DNA of 40,247 nucleotides from Planctomycetota bacterium (GTDB lineage Bacteria > Planctomycetota > Brocadiia > JAADGH01). This document shows positions 33,780-40,247 of this stretch, in pieces. Position 1 is the stretch's first letter; each line of letters starts with the position of its first letter. The translations under genes were made by a program, and so were the position numbers. The notes beneath the pieces were generated by a model. It saw only the letters and a program-made list of their open reading frames with translations. It was not told the origin of the DNA and did no database searches. The stretch lies in the NCBI GenBank assembly GCA_013152475.1, contig JAADGH010000096.1, positions 1-40,247 of the forward strand. Reading direction: 5' to 3'.

Positions 33780-34535
33780 TCACATTTTCACCGCCACGGT
33801 CATGCCGCCGTCCACCGGGATGACCTGCCCCGTAATATAACTCGCCGCATCGGAGCTCAAGAACACCACCACGTTGGCCACGTCGGCCGGTTCGCCGTAC
33901 CGGCCGAGAGGGATTCGTTTCAAGAGCTTCTCGTCCATCATCCCCCGCACGTTGCTGCTCATCTCTGTCGCGATCATCCCCGGGGCCACCGCGTTGACGG
34001 TGATCCCCTTCGACGCCAGCTCCACGGCCAGGGCGCGGGTCAGCGCGTTGATCGCCCCTTTCGAGGCCGCATAGTTGCTCTGCCCCCGGCCGCCGCGCAG
34101 TCCGGCCATCGAGGAGATGTTGATGATCTTCCCCGACTTTTGCATCATCATCATGGGCGCGATCGCCTTCGTGAAGTTTCTCACGCCGCCGAGGTTGGTC
34201 TCCAGCACGGTATTCCATTCCTCGTCGCTCATGGCGATGAAAAGGTTGTCCCGGATCACGCCGGCATTGTTGACCAGGACATCCACCTTCTCCATCTTCT
34301 CCACGGCGAAGTCCACCACCTTCTGAACCGCCTCCGGGGCTCGGGCGTCCCCTTGGCAGGCCCATGCCTTGCCGCCTATCGCCTCGATCTCGGAGACCAC
34401 TTCCTTCGCGGCGGCTTCGTTCTGGTTGTAATTCACCACGAGATTCGCGCCTTCTTTGGCCATGGCCAGACAGATGGCCCGGCCGATCCCGCGCGACCCA
34501 CCGGTGACAATTGCTTTGCGACCTTCCAGTCTCAT
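33780..34535 (-). CDS. fabG: 3-oxoacyl-ACP reductase FabG
   Basis: A 251-residue short-chain dehydrogenase closely resembling FabG. It has the NADPH motif TGGSRGIG at 11-18, NNAG at 89-92, catalytic Ser at 141-142 with Tyr155 and Lys159 in YAASK, and the C-terminal TGQVIPVDGGM. It reduces 3-ketoacyl-ACP to 3-hydroxyacyl-ACP, between the ketosynthase and dehydratase steps. It starts 19 bp after the radical SAM stop and ends 40 bp before the ACP. Whether it serves only this cluster or also general fatty acid synthesis cannot be decided here. An enoyl reductase, the next enzyme in a normal cycle, is missing. Confidence 0.92.
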   Translation of the reverse strand: MRLEGRKAIVTGGSRGIGRAICLAMAKEGANLVVNYNQNEAAAKEVVSEIEAIGGKAWACQGDARAPEAVQKVVDFAVEKMEKVDVLVNNAGVIRDNLFIAMSDEEWNTVLETNLGGVRNFTKAIAPMMMMQKSGKIINISSMAGLRGGRGQSNYAASKGAINALTRALAVELASKGITVNAVAPGMIATEMSSNVRGMMDEKLLKRIPLGRYGEPADVANVVVFLSSDAASYITGQVIPVDGGMTVAVKM

Positions 34536-34554
34536 TCGCTCTTCCTTCTTGCGC

Positions 34555-35874
34555 TCAGCCGCGAAGGGGATGAACCCCTCGCATCAGGCTGTTGCGATGG
34601 AGTAGATTGAATTTCAATGCGATCAATGTGCGCAGCCGAGCCCGCCGGTTCGTGAACGCCTCTCTCACAAACAGCCGCCGAAATATGCTCGGCAGTGAAT
34701 AGAACGGCCTGAAGAACTCCCACAGCCCCGCATCGAGCACCTCCGGTGACATCTTCATCGGCTGAAATATCGTTTTGTCGCCGCCGTAGTTCGACCAATC
34801 GTAGCTCAACATGCGCCCCTCTTTTTTGAACCTTTCGAATAGCCTCGTGGCCGGTCCTGGCGTCAGAATGAATGCATAGGCGATCGGAATCTTCATCCGC
34901 GTCAGGAAGTTGCGAATTTGATCGAACACTCGCTCATCATCGCCATCCAGCCCCGCGATCATACTCACCATGGGCATGATGCCTGCGTCCCGAATCGCCC
35001 GGATCTGCCGCTCGTATTCCCCGACCTTGTTGAACTCCTTGTTCACGGCGCTCAGGCTCTCGGGGTTCAGGCTCTCCATCCCCACAAAGAGGGAAAAGCA
35101 TCCTGCATCCGACGCCGCCTCCAGGACCTCGGGGCTATTGCCCACCGTCAGGCTGCACTGACTGCCCCAGATTATGTTCAGCGGCTTGAGCGCGCTGCAC
35201 AGCTTGATGCAATACTTGGCGCTCGCCGCGATGTTGTCATCGATAAAGAACGTAAACCGGCGGCCCGTCGCCTTCACGTCGCGCACCACGTCGTCCACAG
35301 GACGGAAGCGGTACTTCCCGCCATAGAACTCCGTCACCGAACAGAAGTCGCACTGGTTCGGGCACCCGCGCGTGGCTTGAACGGGAAAGGCCCTCAGCGA
35401 GTAGTGCTTCCGGTCCAAAAGATCGTATCTCGGCACGGGCAGTTTGGACAAGTCTGCCGGCTCATCGGAACAATAGATCTTCTGCAGCTTTCCCCGCTTG
35501 ACGTCGTCGATGATATCGCCCCACACATTTTCGGCCTCGCGCCTTACAATCGCGTCCACATGATCGAGCGTCTGCTCCGGCACGTTGGTCGCGTGGAACC
35601 CACCCATTACGACGCGCCGCCCGCGCGCCCGAAACCGATCGGCGATCTGATACGCCCGGGGGGCCTGCGGGGTCATCGCGGTGATTCCCACCAAGTCGCA
35701 GGACGTGTCGAAGTCGATCTCCTCGGCGTAGTCGTTAACGATCTCGATGTCCCAATCCGGCGGCGTCAGCGCCGCAATCAGCGGCAGAGCCAGACCCGGA
35801 TAGGGAAGCTTGTGACTTTTGAAGATCTTTCCCCGGCGATCAAAGTGTGACGGCTGAACAAGGAGCAACTTCAT
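34555..35874 (-). CDS. B12-binding-domain radical SAM enzyme
   Basis: A 439-residue radical SAM protein of the BchE/HpnJ-like architecture. The N-terminal 130 residues form a cobalamin-binding fold (LVGITAMTPQAPRAYQIADR; VVMGGFHATNVPEQ), without the DxHxxG motif, as expected for base-off binding. The iron-sulfur site is Cys171-x3-Cys175-x2-Cys178 in RGCPNQCDFC. A C-terminal region (about 350-439) follows the barrel. Such enzymes methylate unactivated carbons, form rings or rearrange lipids such as hopanoids. Its start overlaps the FabZ-like gene by 4 bases (ATGA), so it is an original part of the operon. The product is unknown; action on an acyl chain is inferred from context. Confidence 0.9.
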   Translation of the reverse strand: MKLLLVQPSHFDRRGKIFKSHKLPYPGLALPLIAALTPPDWDIEIVNDYAEEIDFDTSCDLVGITAMTPQAPRAYQIADRFRARGRRVVMGGFHATNVPEQTLDHVDAIVRREAENVWGDIIDDVKRGKLQKIYCSDEPADLSKLPVPRYDLLDRKHYSLRAFPVQATRGCPNQCDFCSVTEFYGGKYRFRPVDDVVRDVKATGRRFTFFIDDNIAASAKYCIKLCSALKPLNIIWGSQCSLTVGNSPEVLEAASDAGCFSLFVGMESLNPESLSAVNKEFNKVGEYERQIRAIRDAGIMPMVSMIAGLDGDDERVFDQIRNFLTRMKIPIAYAFILTPGPATRLFERFKKEGRMLSYDWSNYGGDKTIFQPMKMSPEVLDAGLWEFFRPFYSLPSIFRRLFVREAFTNRRARLRTLIALKFNLLHRNSLMRGVHPLRG

Positions 35875-36368
35875 GGTTCGGCCACTACCTCGATCGCTTT
35901 GACCCCTCCGAGCTCGGAAAATTTCGTCTTCGCCGCCTCAATGATCGTCTTGTCTCGATCCGTCAGGGCCCCGTCAATATCCCCAAGATTAAAAAACTTC
36001 AGGTCGAGCTGTGCCTTCACCACTACGCTCCCATCCACCCTTCCCTTTCCGCGAAAACGAGCCGTGCTGTCTTCGACCTCCAGCAGGTCTACATCGATCA
36101 GCAACTGGTCACCCGGCGCTACAAATTTCCCATAGGTGACATTCCTCGCCTCGCACAGGACGACCATGGAATGAGAGAAATTCTGAGTCACTCTCAGCAA
36201 CCACGCGGCGGACTGGATCATGGCCTCAAGTTGGAGGACGCCCGGCATGACGGGATTTCCGGGGAAATGGTCTGCCAAGTATTCCTCTCCGCGCGAGAGG
36301 CATTTCACGGTCTTGATATTCTTGTTTTCCGTGATCGAAGTAATTCGGTCGAGCAACGTGAAATTCAT
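35871..36368 (-). CDS. FabZ-like hotdog dehydratase 2
   Basis: First gene of the operon, 165 residues, ATG 36368 with GGAG upstream. It carries the classical FabZ motif DHFPGNPVMPGVLQLEAMIQ, with His34 and Glu48. It is more canonical than the paralogue at 32844-33326, which has MPN. The C-terminal 35 residues (DRDKTIIEAAKTKFSELGG) are outside the fold. It should convert 3-hydroxyacyl-ACP to enoyl-ACP, possibly at a different chain length or as heterodimer partner of the other dehydratase, as reported for aryl polyene dehydratases. The promoter at 36441-36468 lies about 70 bases upstream. Confidence 0.88.
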   Translation of the reverse strand: MNFTLLDRITSITENKNIKTVKCLSRGEEYLADHFPGNPVMPGVLQLEAMIQSAAWLLRVTQNFSHSMVVLCEARNVTYGKFVAPGDQLLIDVDLLEVEDSTARFRGKGRVDGSVVVKAQLDLKFFNLGDIDGALTDRDKTIIEAAKTKFSELGGVKAIEVVAEP

Positions 36369-36440
36369 TCTCCGTCCTCAGCAGAAGCCCCCCGGGGCCC
36401 AGCCGGACCTCCTGTTGCGCCACAGTTATGGAAGCACAAC

Positions 36441-36468
36441 ATTTTACCGGAACTGTCGGGTTTTTCAA
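36441..36468 (-). promoter_or_regulatory. Promoter of the acyl-chain operon
   Basis: On the minus strand TTGAAA (36463-36468) and TAAAAT (36441-36446) are separated by 16 bases, a good sigma-70 match. Transcription would begin near 36434 and give a leader of about 65 bases before ATG 36368. From this point the genes down to 25420 are separated by at most about 40 bases or overlap. Confidence 0.65.
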
Positions 36469-36540
36469 GCCTTTTTTGGAAAAGCTCGGGGGGGAAAAGA
36501 GAAAAGGCGTCGGGGGCCCTCTCCCTCGTTCTCCATCCGG

Positions 36541-37632
36541 TCAGACCATCGCGTTCAAAATCTCGATCCCTTGCTCGATCGTCTCGTTGTCCGCCGCGTA
36601 GGCGATTCGGAAATGGGTGTCCCGCTCGGAGAACACCTCGCCTGGGATGACCAGAAGGTTGTTCTTGATGGCTTCGGCAACGAACTCCTGCCCTGTGCCA
36701 CAGGGGACCTTTGGAAAGGCATAGAACGCCCCTTCGGGTCTCTGGAGCTCGTACTTGTCCTGGAGCCCGTCCCAGATCATGTCCCGCTTCCATCGGTACT
36801 CGTCCACATAGTTCGACGTATCCAGATTCAGTGCCTCGATCGCCGCATGCTGGGCGAAGGACGGGGCGCAGACGAAGGAGAATTGCTGAAGCTTCGTCAT
36901 CTCCCGGATGATCTCCTCCGGTCCGATGGCAAACCCAAGGCGCCAACCGGTCATGGCGTGGGATTTCGAGAAACCGTTCAGCAGGAGAAGCCTGTCGCAG
37001 CGTCCTGCCGCCGTAACGGGCGGCCCATCGTAGGTATAGACGGAGTAGATTTCATCGGAGATGAGAAGCAGGTCGTGCCGTTGGGTAAGATCGATGATCT
37101 CGTCCACCTCCGTCTCCGTCCAGACCGCGCCGGTGGGGTTGGCAGGGCTATTGGTGATGAGGACCTTGGTCTTGGGCGTGATGCATGGCTCGATGCGTTC
37201 CGCCGTCAGCCGGAAGTCCGGGTAGGTATTCACAAAGACCGGCTTCCCGTCGCACAGGTTCACAAGGTGCTTGTACATCACAAAATAGGGGTCGGGGATG
37301 AGGACCTCATCGCCGGGGTCAATAAGCGCCAGAAAGGCCAGGAGGAGCCCTCCCGATGTGCCCGAGGTGATCAGGATCCCCTGTCCGGGGGGTGGGCCTT
37401 TGGGAAACACCTGCGCCATGACCGCCTCGCGGAGCTCGGGGATTCCTTGCGTGACGGTGTAGTGGTTCAGACCTTGATTGATGGAATCAATGGCGGCGGC
37501 TTTGATTTCGGGGGGGATATCGAAATGCGGCTGGCCGATGCTCAGGTTGACGGGGTTTTCCATCTCCCGAGCAAGGTCAAAAACCTTACGAATGCCGGAG
37601 GAATCCAGCTTCCCCATCCGGCGCGCGATCAT
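36541..37632 (-). CDS. Class I/II PLP-dependent aminotransferase
   Basis: A 363-residue fold-type I aminotransferase of the aspartate-aminotransferase type. ATG 37632 has AGAGG 5 bases upstream; a GTG at 37638 is also in frame. It shows NLSIGQPHFDIPP at the start, TSGTSGG at 89-95, NSPANPTGA at 161-169, ISDEIY at 191-196 and the Schiff-base Lys223 in NGFSKSHAMTGWRLG. It should transaminate an amino acid, with specificity unknown. It lies 8 bp downstream of the small basic protein gene and ends before the promoter of the acyl-chain operon, so it belongs to the upstream transcript. Confidence 0.88.
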   Translation of the reverse strand: MIARRMGKLDSSGIRKVFDLAREMENPVNLSIGQPHFDIPPEIKAAAIDSINQGLNHYTVTQGIPELREAVMAQVFPKGPPPGQGILITSGTSGGLLLAFLALIDPGDEVLIPDPYFVMYKHLVNLCDGKPVFVNTYPDFRLTAERIEPCITPKTKVLITNSPANPTGAVWTETEVDEIIDLTQRHDLLLISDEIYSVYTYDGPPVTAAGRCDRLLLLNGFSKSHAMTGWRLGFAIGPEEIIREMTKLQQFSFVCAPSFAQHAAIEALNLDTSNYVDEYRWKRDMIWDGLQDKYELQRPEGAFYAFPKVPCGTGQEFVAEAIKNNLLVIPGEVFSERDTHFRIAYAADNETIEQGIEILNAMV

Positions 37633-37640
37633 TCGCACCT

Positions 37641-37919
37641 CTATGGTTCTTCTTTCTCGCCGGTCTCCGCGGCTTCAGCGCCTTCTGCAGCTTCCGCGGC
37701 TTCCGCTGCGGCCGCTGCGGCCTCTTCCTTTTCCTTCTTTTCGGCGGACTTCGATCGCCGTTTGGCCTTCATGTTTTTCACCTTCGGCAGGCCGAAGAGG
37801 GAATTGCCCTCCTCCCACCGCTCGTCTTCCTCCAATACCGAAATCCGCTCGGATCGGGAAAGAACATTTCGATGCCGCACGAGCCGCTGTTTCGAAACCA
37901 AGCTCTTGTCAAGGGACAT
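37641..37919 (-). CDS. PVC-type small basic protein with acidic tail
   Basis: A 92-residue protein. Residues 1 to about 50 (MSLDKSLVSKQRLVRHRNVL, then SRSERISVLEEDERWEEG and SLFGLPKVKNMK) match the small basic protein family described for Chlamydiae, Verrucomicrobia and Planctomycetes. Typical members stop near 60 residues; here a basic KAKRRSKSAEKK linker leads into about 30 residues of nearly pure Ala and Glu. The function of the family is not established; high conservation and charge suggest RNA or ribosome contact. It lies between the SPOR-like gene (17 bp) and the aminotransferase gene. Confidence 0.82.
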   Translation of the reverse strand: MSLDKSLVSKQRLVRHRNVLSRSERISVLEEDERWEEGNSLFGLPKVKNMKAKRRSKSAEKKEKEEAAAAAAEAAEAAEGAEAAETGEKEEP

Positions 37920-37936
37920 GAATCCTTACCTCGTGT

Positions 37937-38635
37937 CTATCGTTCCAGCTTTATGAAATAGCAACCTTTGAATTCCTTCTGCTTCTCGAAATAGCTCCGG
38001 GCGTGCCGCGCAGCCGTCTCATTTGGCGAGCTCCAGTATCCGATCCGCACACCGTAGGTCTTGCCCGTTCGAACGATCTCCGTGTCCCAGTTCACGGACA
38101 ACGTCTTCGCAATCTCCGCAGCCTTCTTCTTGGGTATTGCCGAAATCAGCTGCAGGCAATACATCTTCCCGGATCGGCCGGGCGCCCCCGGCTTCTCTGC
38201 CGTCGGGGCCGGCGCCGGCCTTGAGGCCGCCTTCGACGACGGCGTCATATCCAGCGCAGGAACGCTGTCCAACGACCGCTCCTCCGCCTTGGCCGCCAGC
38301 GCAGGAACAGTCCCCTCCGCCGTCACTTCGTGCGGGACTTTCCCAGGCCTCCGCGCGTACCGTATTCCAAGGCAGAACGACACGATCAGCAGCAGGGCCA
38401 GAAGGGACATCGCCAAAACCAACCCCGTATGGCTGAACGCAATCGTGATCGTCCCCGGCGTTACTGCCACCTCGGCGTACTTCACCCGGGGCGTCTGCGG
38501 CACGGCCGCCGGCTTCGGCATCGGAGCCGACGACGCTTCCTCCTGGGGTGCGGGCGGCTTTTCGGTCTCCTGTTCCCCGGCATCCGCGCCCTTGAACACC
38601 TCAAAAAACTCCTGAGGGTTCTTGACTTTAGCCAT
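37937..38635 (-). CDS. Single-pass membrane protein with SPOR-like C-terminus
   Basis: A 232-residue protein from ATG 38635 (MAKVKNPQEFFEVFKG), preceded by GGAGGT; the longer upstream frame has no support. A charged, Pro-rich cytoplasmic part (1 to about 65) is followed by one transmembrane helix (about 70-92, GLVLAMSLLALLLIVSF), a Pro/Ala-rich linker and a final domain of about 70 residues. That domain (YCLQLISAIPKKKAAEIAKTL, TYGVRIGYWSSPNETAARHA) resembles SPOR domains, which bind denuded peptidoglycan at division sites. A cell-envelope or division role is likely but unproven. It is the first gene of a probable three-gene unit with the small basic protein and aminotransferase. Confidence 0.72.
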   Translation of the reverse strand: MAKVKNPQEFFEVFKGADAGEQETEKPPAPQEEASSAPMPKPAAVPQTPRVKYAEVAVTPGTITIAFSHTGLVLAMSLLALLLIVSFCLGIRYARRPGKVPHEVTAEGTVPALAAKAEERSLDSVPALDMTPSSKAASRPAPAPTAEKPGAPGRSGKMYCLQLISAIPKKKAAEIAKTLSVNWDTEIVRTGKTYGVRIGYWSSPNETAARHARSYFEKQKEFKGCYFIKLER

Positions 38636-38797
38636 GTCTAATCGACCTCCCTGCAGAGGCATAGCGCACCCGCCGCGCTCGACTGCAAACATGAATCATA
38701 TCAGAATCCGATGCGCCTGTCAAGCACTTTGCCAGACACCCTTCCCCCCTGGCGGACCAGGCGCTGCTCGTCCCGTCGGCGACGTGGGGTACATGGA

Positions 38798-38830
38798 GAC
38801 AGCCCCTCGAATCGAAATCGAGGGGCTGTC
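38798..38830 (-). terminator. Hairpin terminator after the GspK-like gene
   Basis: GACAGCCCCTCGA (38798-38810) pairs perfectly with TCGAGGGGCTGTC (38818-38830) around 7 bases, 17 bases past the stop of the minus-strand gene ending at 38848. The tail TCTCCATG is only weakly U-rich. Confidence 0.6.
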
Positions 38831-38847
38831 TTGCTCTTGAATCCGGC

Positions 38848-40247
38848 TCAGTTGTCCAACAGCCGGAGACTCTTCAGCGAAACGCCATCGGCCCGCCCAT
38901 TGGGCCCTCGGAACGGCACACCAAGGTACCATGACACACCGACGCCGCCGCCCAAGGGCAGAAATTTCTCCTGCTCGTTGCTCTCGTCGACCCGCCCGAT
39001 AACGGCGCGGACACGGGCGTCGGCGCACAGCCCGCTCAGGCTGAAGACCCTCCCCCGGGAATACACCGTGAAAAAGTTGGACTTGATGTCGATGATGTTG
39101 CAGTACCGCATGTACCACTCGAGCTGCTCGGTAATGTCACACGCCACATCGTCCAGCATCAGCCCCGCCCCGCTGTCGTCAAAGTCTTCATTGCGCACCC
39201 GGTATGGGCGGCCATTATCATCGGGTTGAATCAGCACAAGGTCCGCATCCGCACTGAACGTCTCGAACGCATACCGTGCAAAGAACGGCTTTGACAACCC
39301 GCTTCGTTCGGACACATACCACGCAACGCCGCTCCCCCCGCTCACCTTCACCCCCTGAGGGCGATGCCCAGGCGCAGCTTGAAGTCGACAGTCCGCATCA
39401 AGACTGCCCGGGTTGGATACTTTCTCCGGGTTCACATAGGCGGCGGTAAGGACCGATGCCTCGCCCCCGGGGCCGCTCTGCATGAACGTCTTGCGAACCA
39501 GATCGCCCCGCGATGCGACATCCGGGATTTCCCCGAATTTCATCATGCCCGCCGCACTGGGCGCGGGAAAGCCCATAATATCCTCTGCACAGCGGTAAGG
39601 CCGATACTTCACGATCTTCGCTGCGATGCCGCTTGGGAACGCCGCCTGCAGCACGGGACTCGATGCCGTATTGATGTTGATCTTCGCGCGAACGCCCGGC
39701 ACGCACGCCAGCGGACGCCAGTTGCCCGGGTCGATCGGCACCGCACCGCTGCCGGTGCTGTCATACGGATAGCTTCCCCAGCCCATGGCGACATGAGACC
39801 CGATGGAGGGCAGCCCCACCCGGAGGCCCAGCAGTGTGTACAGCGGGTTCACGCTCGGGTTGAGTACGTGGCACAGGTGCGGCCGCGGCGTCAGGTTCCG
39901 CCACGGATGAATCTGAAACCGATAGTTCTTGGTAAGATCCACCCGACCCCACTCGAAGGCAGGCACAAACCCCAGCCAGCCCACCGAGGGGAAGGGACCG
40001 TCCCATACCATGGGCGCAACACGTTCGTCCTTGATAAAGTCCTTGTTCATGTCTTGCGCATCGCGCCGCGTCCCGATGCTATAGGGATTCATGTACTTAT
40101 ACTGTGTGTTCACACAGTTCATCGTGGCCTGCTTTGGGTCCTTGAAAAATGCCTGGGTGCCATGGTCCCGCAACTCGGTAGATAGGTTGGTTTTGGGCTT
40201 CCACACAGAGTTTTCGGGCACGTCAGGATCGTAGAACCGTGCGGTGT
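38848..40247 (-). CDS. GspK-like / pilus-assembly-type protein, partial (5' end outside the window)
   Basis: The frame is open through the window edge, reading TARFYDPDVPENSVWKP at the start, so at least 466 residues are present and the N-terminus is missing; an in-frame GTG at 40221 is internal. One recognisable stretch is KININTASSPVLQAAFPSGI, then AAKIVKYRPYRCAEDIMGFP, like the helix-hairpin-helix-type region of GspK, the tip pseudopilin-type subunit of type II secretion. The last 200 residues (AWYVSERSG, RVRAVIGRVDESNEQEKF) are beta-rich and unfamiliar. Related proteins in PVC genomes are long and poorly characterised. A secretion or pilus role is probable; the exact subunit is uncertain. 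Confidence 0.55.
   Translation of the reverse strand, partial: TARFYDPDVPENSVWKPKTNLSTELRDHGTQAFFKDPKQATMNCVNTQYKYMNPYSIGTRRDAQDMNKDFIKDERVAPMVWDGPFPSVGWLGFVPAFEWGRVDLTKNYRFQIHPWRNLTPRPHLCHVLNPSVNPLYTLLGLRVGLPSIGSHVAMGWGSYPYDSTGSGAVPIDPGNWRPLACVPGVRAKININTASSPVLQAAFPSGIAAKIVKYRPYRCAEDIMGFPAPSAAGMMKFGEIPDVASRGDLVRKTFMQSGPGGEASVLTAAYVNPEKVSNPGSLDADCRLQAAPGHRPQGVKVSGGSGVAWYVSERSGLSKPFFARYAFETFSADADLVLIQPDDNGRPYRVRNEDFDDSGAGLMLDDVACDITEQLEWYMRYCNIIDIKSNFFTVYSRGRVFSLSGLCADARVRAVIGRVDESNEQEKFLPLGGGVGVSWYLGVPFRGPNGRADGVSLKSLRLLDN

Noticed and set aside
36369..36540. Small peptide gene between the aminotransferase and the operon
   Set aside because: Frames in this interval have no ribosome site; the sequence is better explained as promoter and leader.
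1..40247. tRNA, rRNA, CRISPR array or complete insertion sequence
   Set aside because: None was recognised by reading; no regularly spaced repeats were found. Covariance-model and CRISPR searches were not possible here.

Overview
The window is a GC-rich (about 60%) chromosomal stretch of a Gram-negative bacterium, most likely from the Planctomycetes-Verrucomicrobia-Chlamydiae (PVC) radiation or a nearby candidate phylum such as Hydrogenedentota. The evidence is the gene content: two sulfatases, an alpha-L-fucosidase, a DUF1571 (LolA-like) protein, a TPR-sulfotransferase fusion, and at 37641-37919 a member of the small basic protein family typical of PVC bacteria. No rRNA, tRNA, CRISPR array, prophage or intact insertion sequence was seen. 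Nothing here fixes the genus.

Left part (1-7302): polysaccharide and sugar metabolism. It holds the 3' end of a sulfatase, an aldo/keto reductase with an apparent one-base frameshift, a GH29 alpha-L-fucosidase followed by a DegT-type PLP enzyme, a metallophosphoesterase, and a second, complete sulfatase. A 700-bp gene-free gap (5121-5817) carries two exact 50-bp copies, in inverted orientation, of a double-hairpin repeat.

Middle part (7303-21358): a small TPR membrane protein; a TPR-sulfotransferase with a good promoter; an MsbA-like ABC exporter overlapping a kinase-like/nucleotidyltransferase-like protein (envelope glycolipid handling); a secreted Gly/Tyr-rich protein behind a sigma-54-type promoter; DprA; a Gfo/Idh/MocA oxidoreductase with an MFS transporter; and, on the opposite strand, a second MFS transporter coupled to a zinc-type alcohol dehydrogenase.

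Right part (21359-40247, all minus strand): the most interesting region. From a promoter at 36441-36468 a tightly packed operon encodes two FabZ-like dehydratases, a B12/radical SAM enzyme, FabG, a long acyl carrier protein, two ketoacyl synthases (one with the first catalytic His replaced by Cys), a membrane-anchored alpha/beta hydrolase, two SAM methyltransferases, a DUF362 diferredoxin protein and an exported LolA-like DUF1571 protein. After a hairpin terminator come an enolase-superfamily enzyme and two more alpha/beta hydrolases, one with Cys as nucleophile and one a lipoprotein, and then XerD. The set has ketosynthase, ketoreductase and dehydratase functions but no enoyl reductase, so a polyunsaturated or polyene acyl chain destined for the envelope is the simplest reading. 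The logic resembles aryl polyene clusters (paired KAS, two dehydratases, FabG, ACP, methyltransferase, LolA-like protein) and, through the radical SAM enzyme, the type II FAS/radical SAM clusters proposed for ladderane lipids. The product is unknown and homology to either system is not established here.

Upstream of that operon lie a SPOR-like membrane protein, the small basic protein and a class I/II aminotransferase. The window ends inside a gene for a GspK-like protein.
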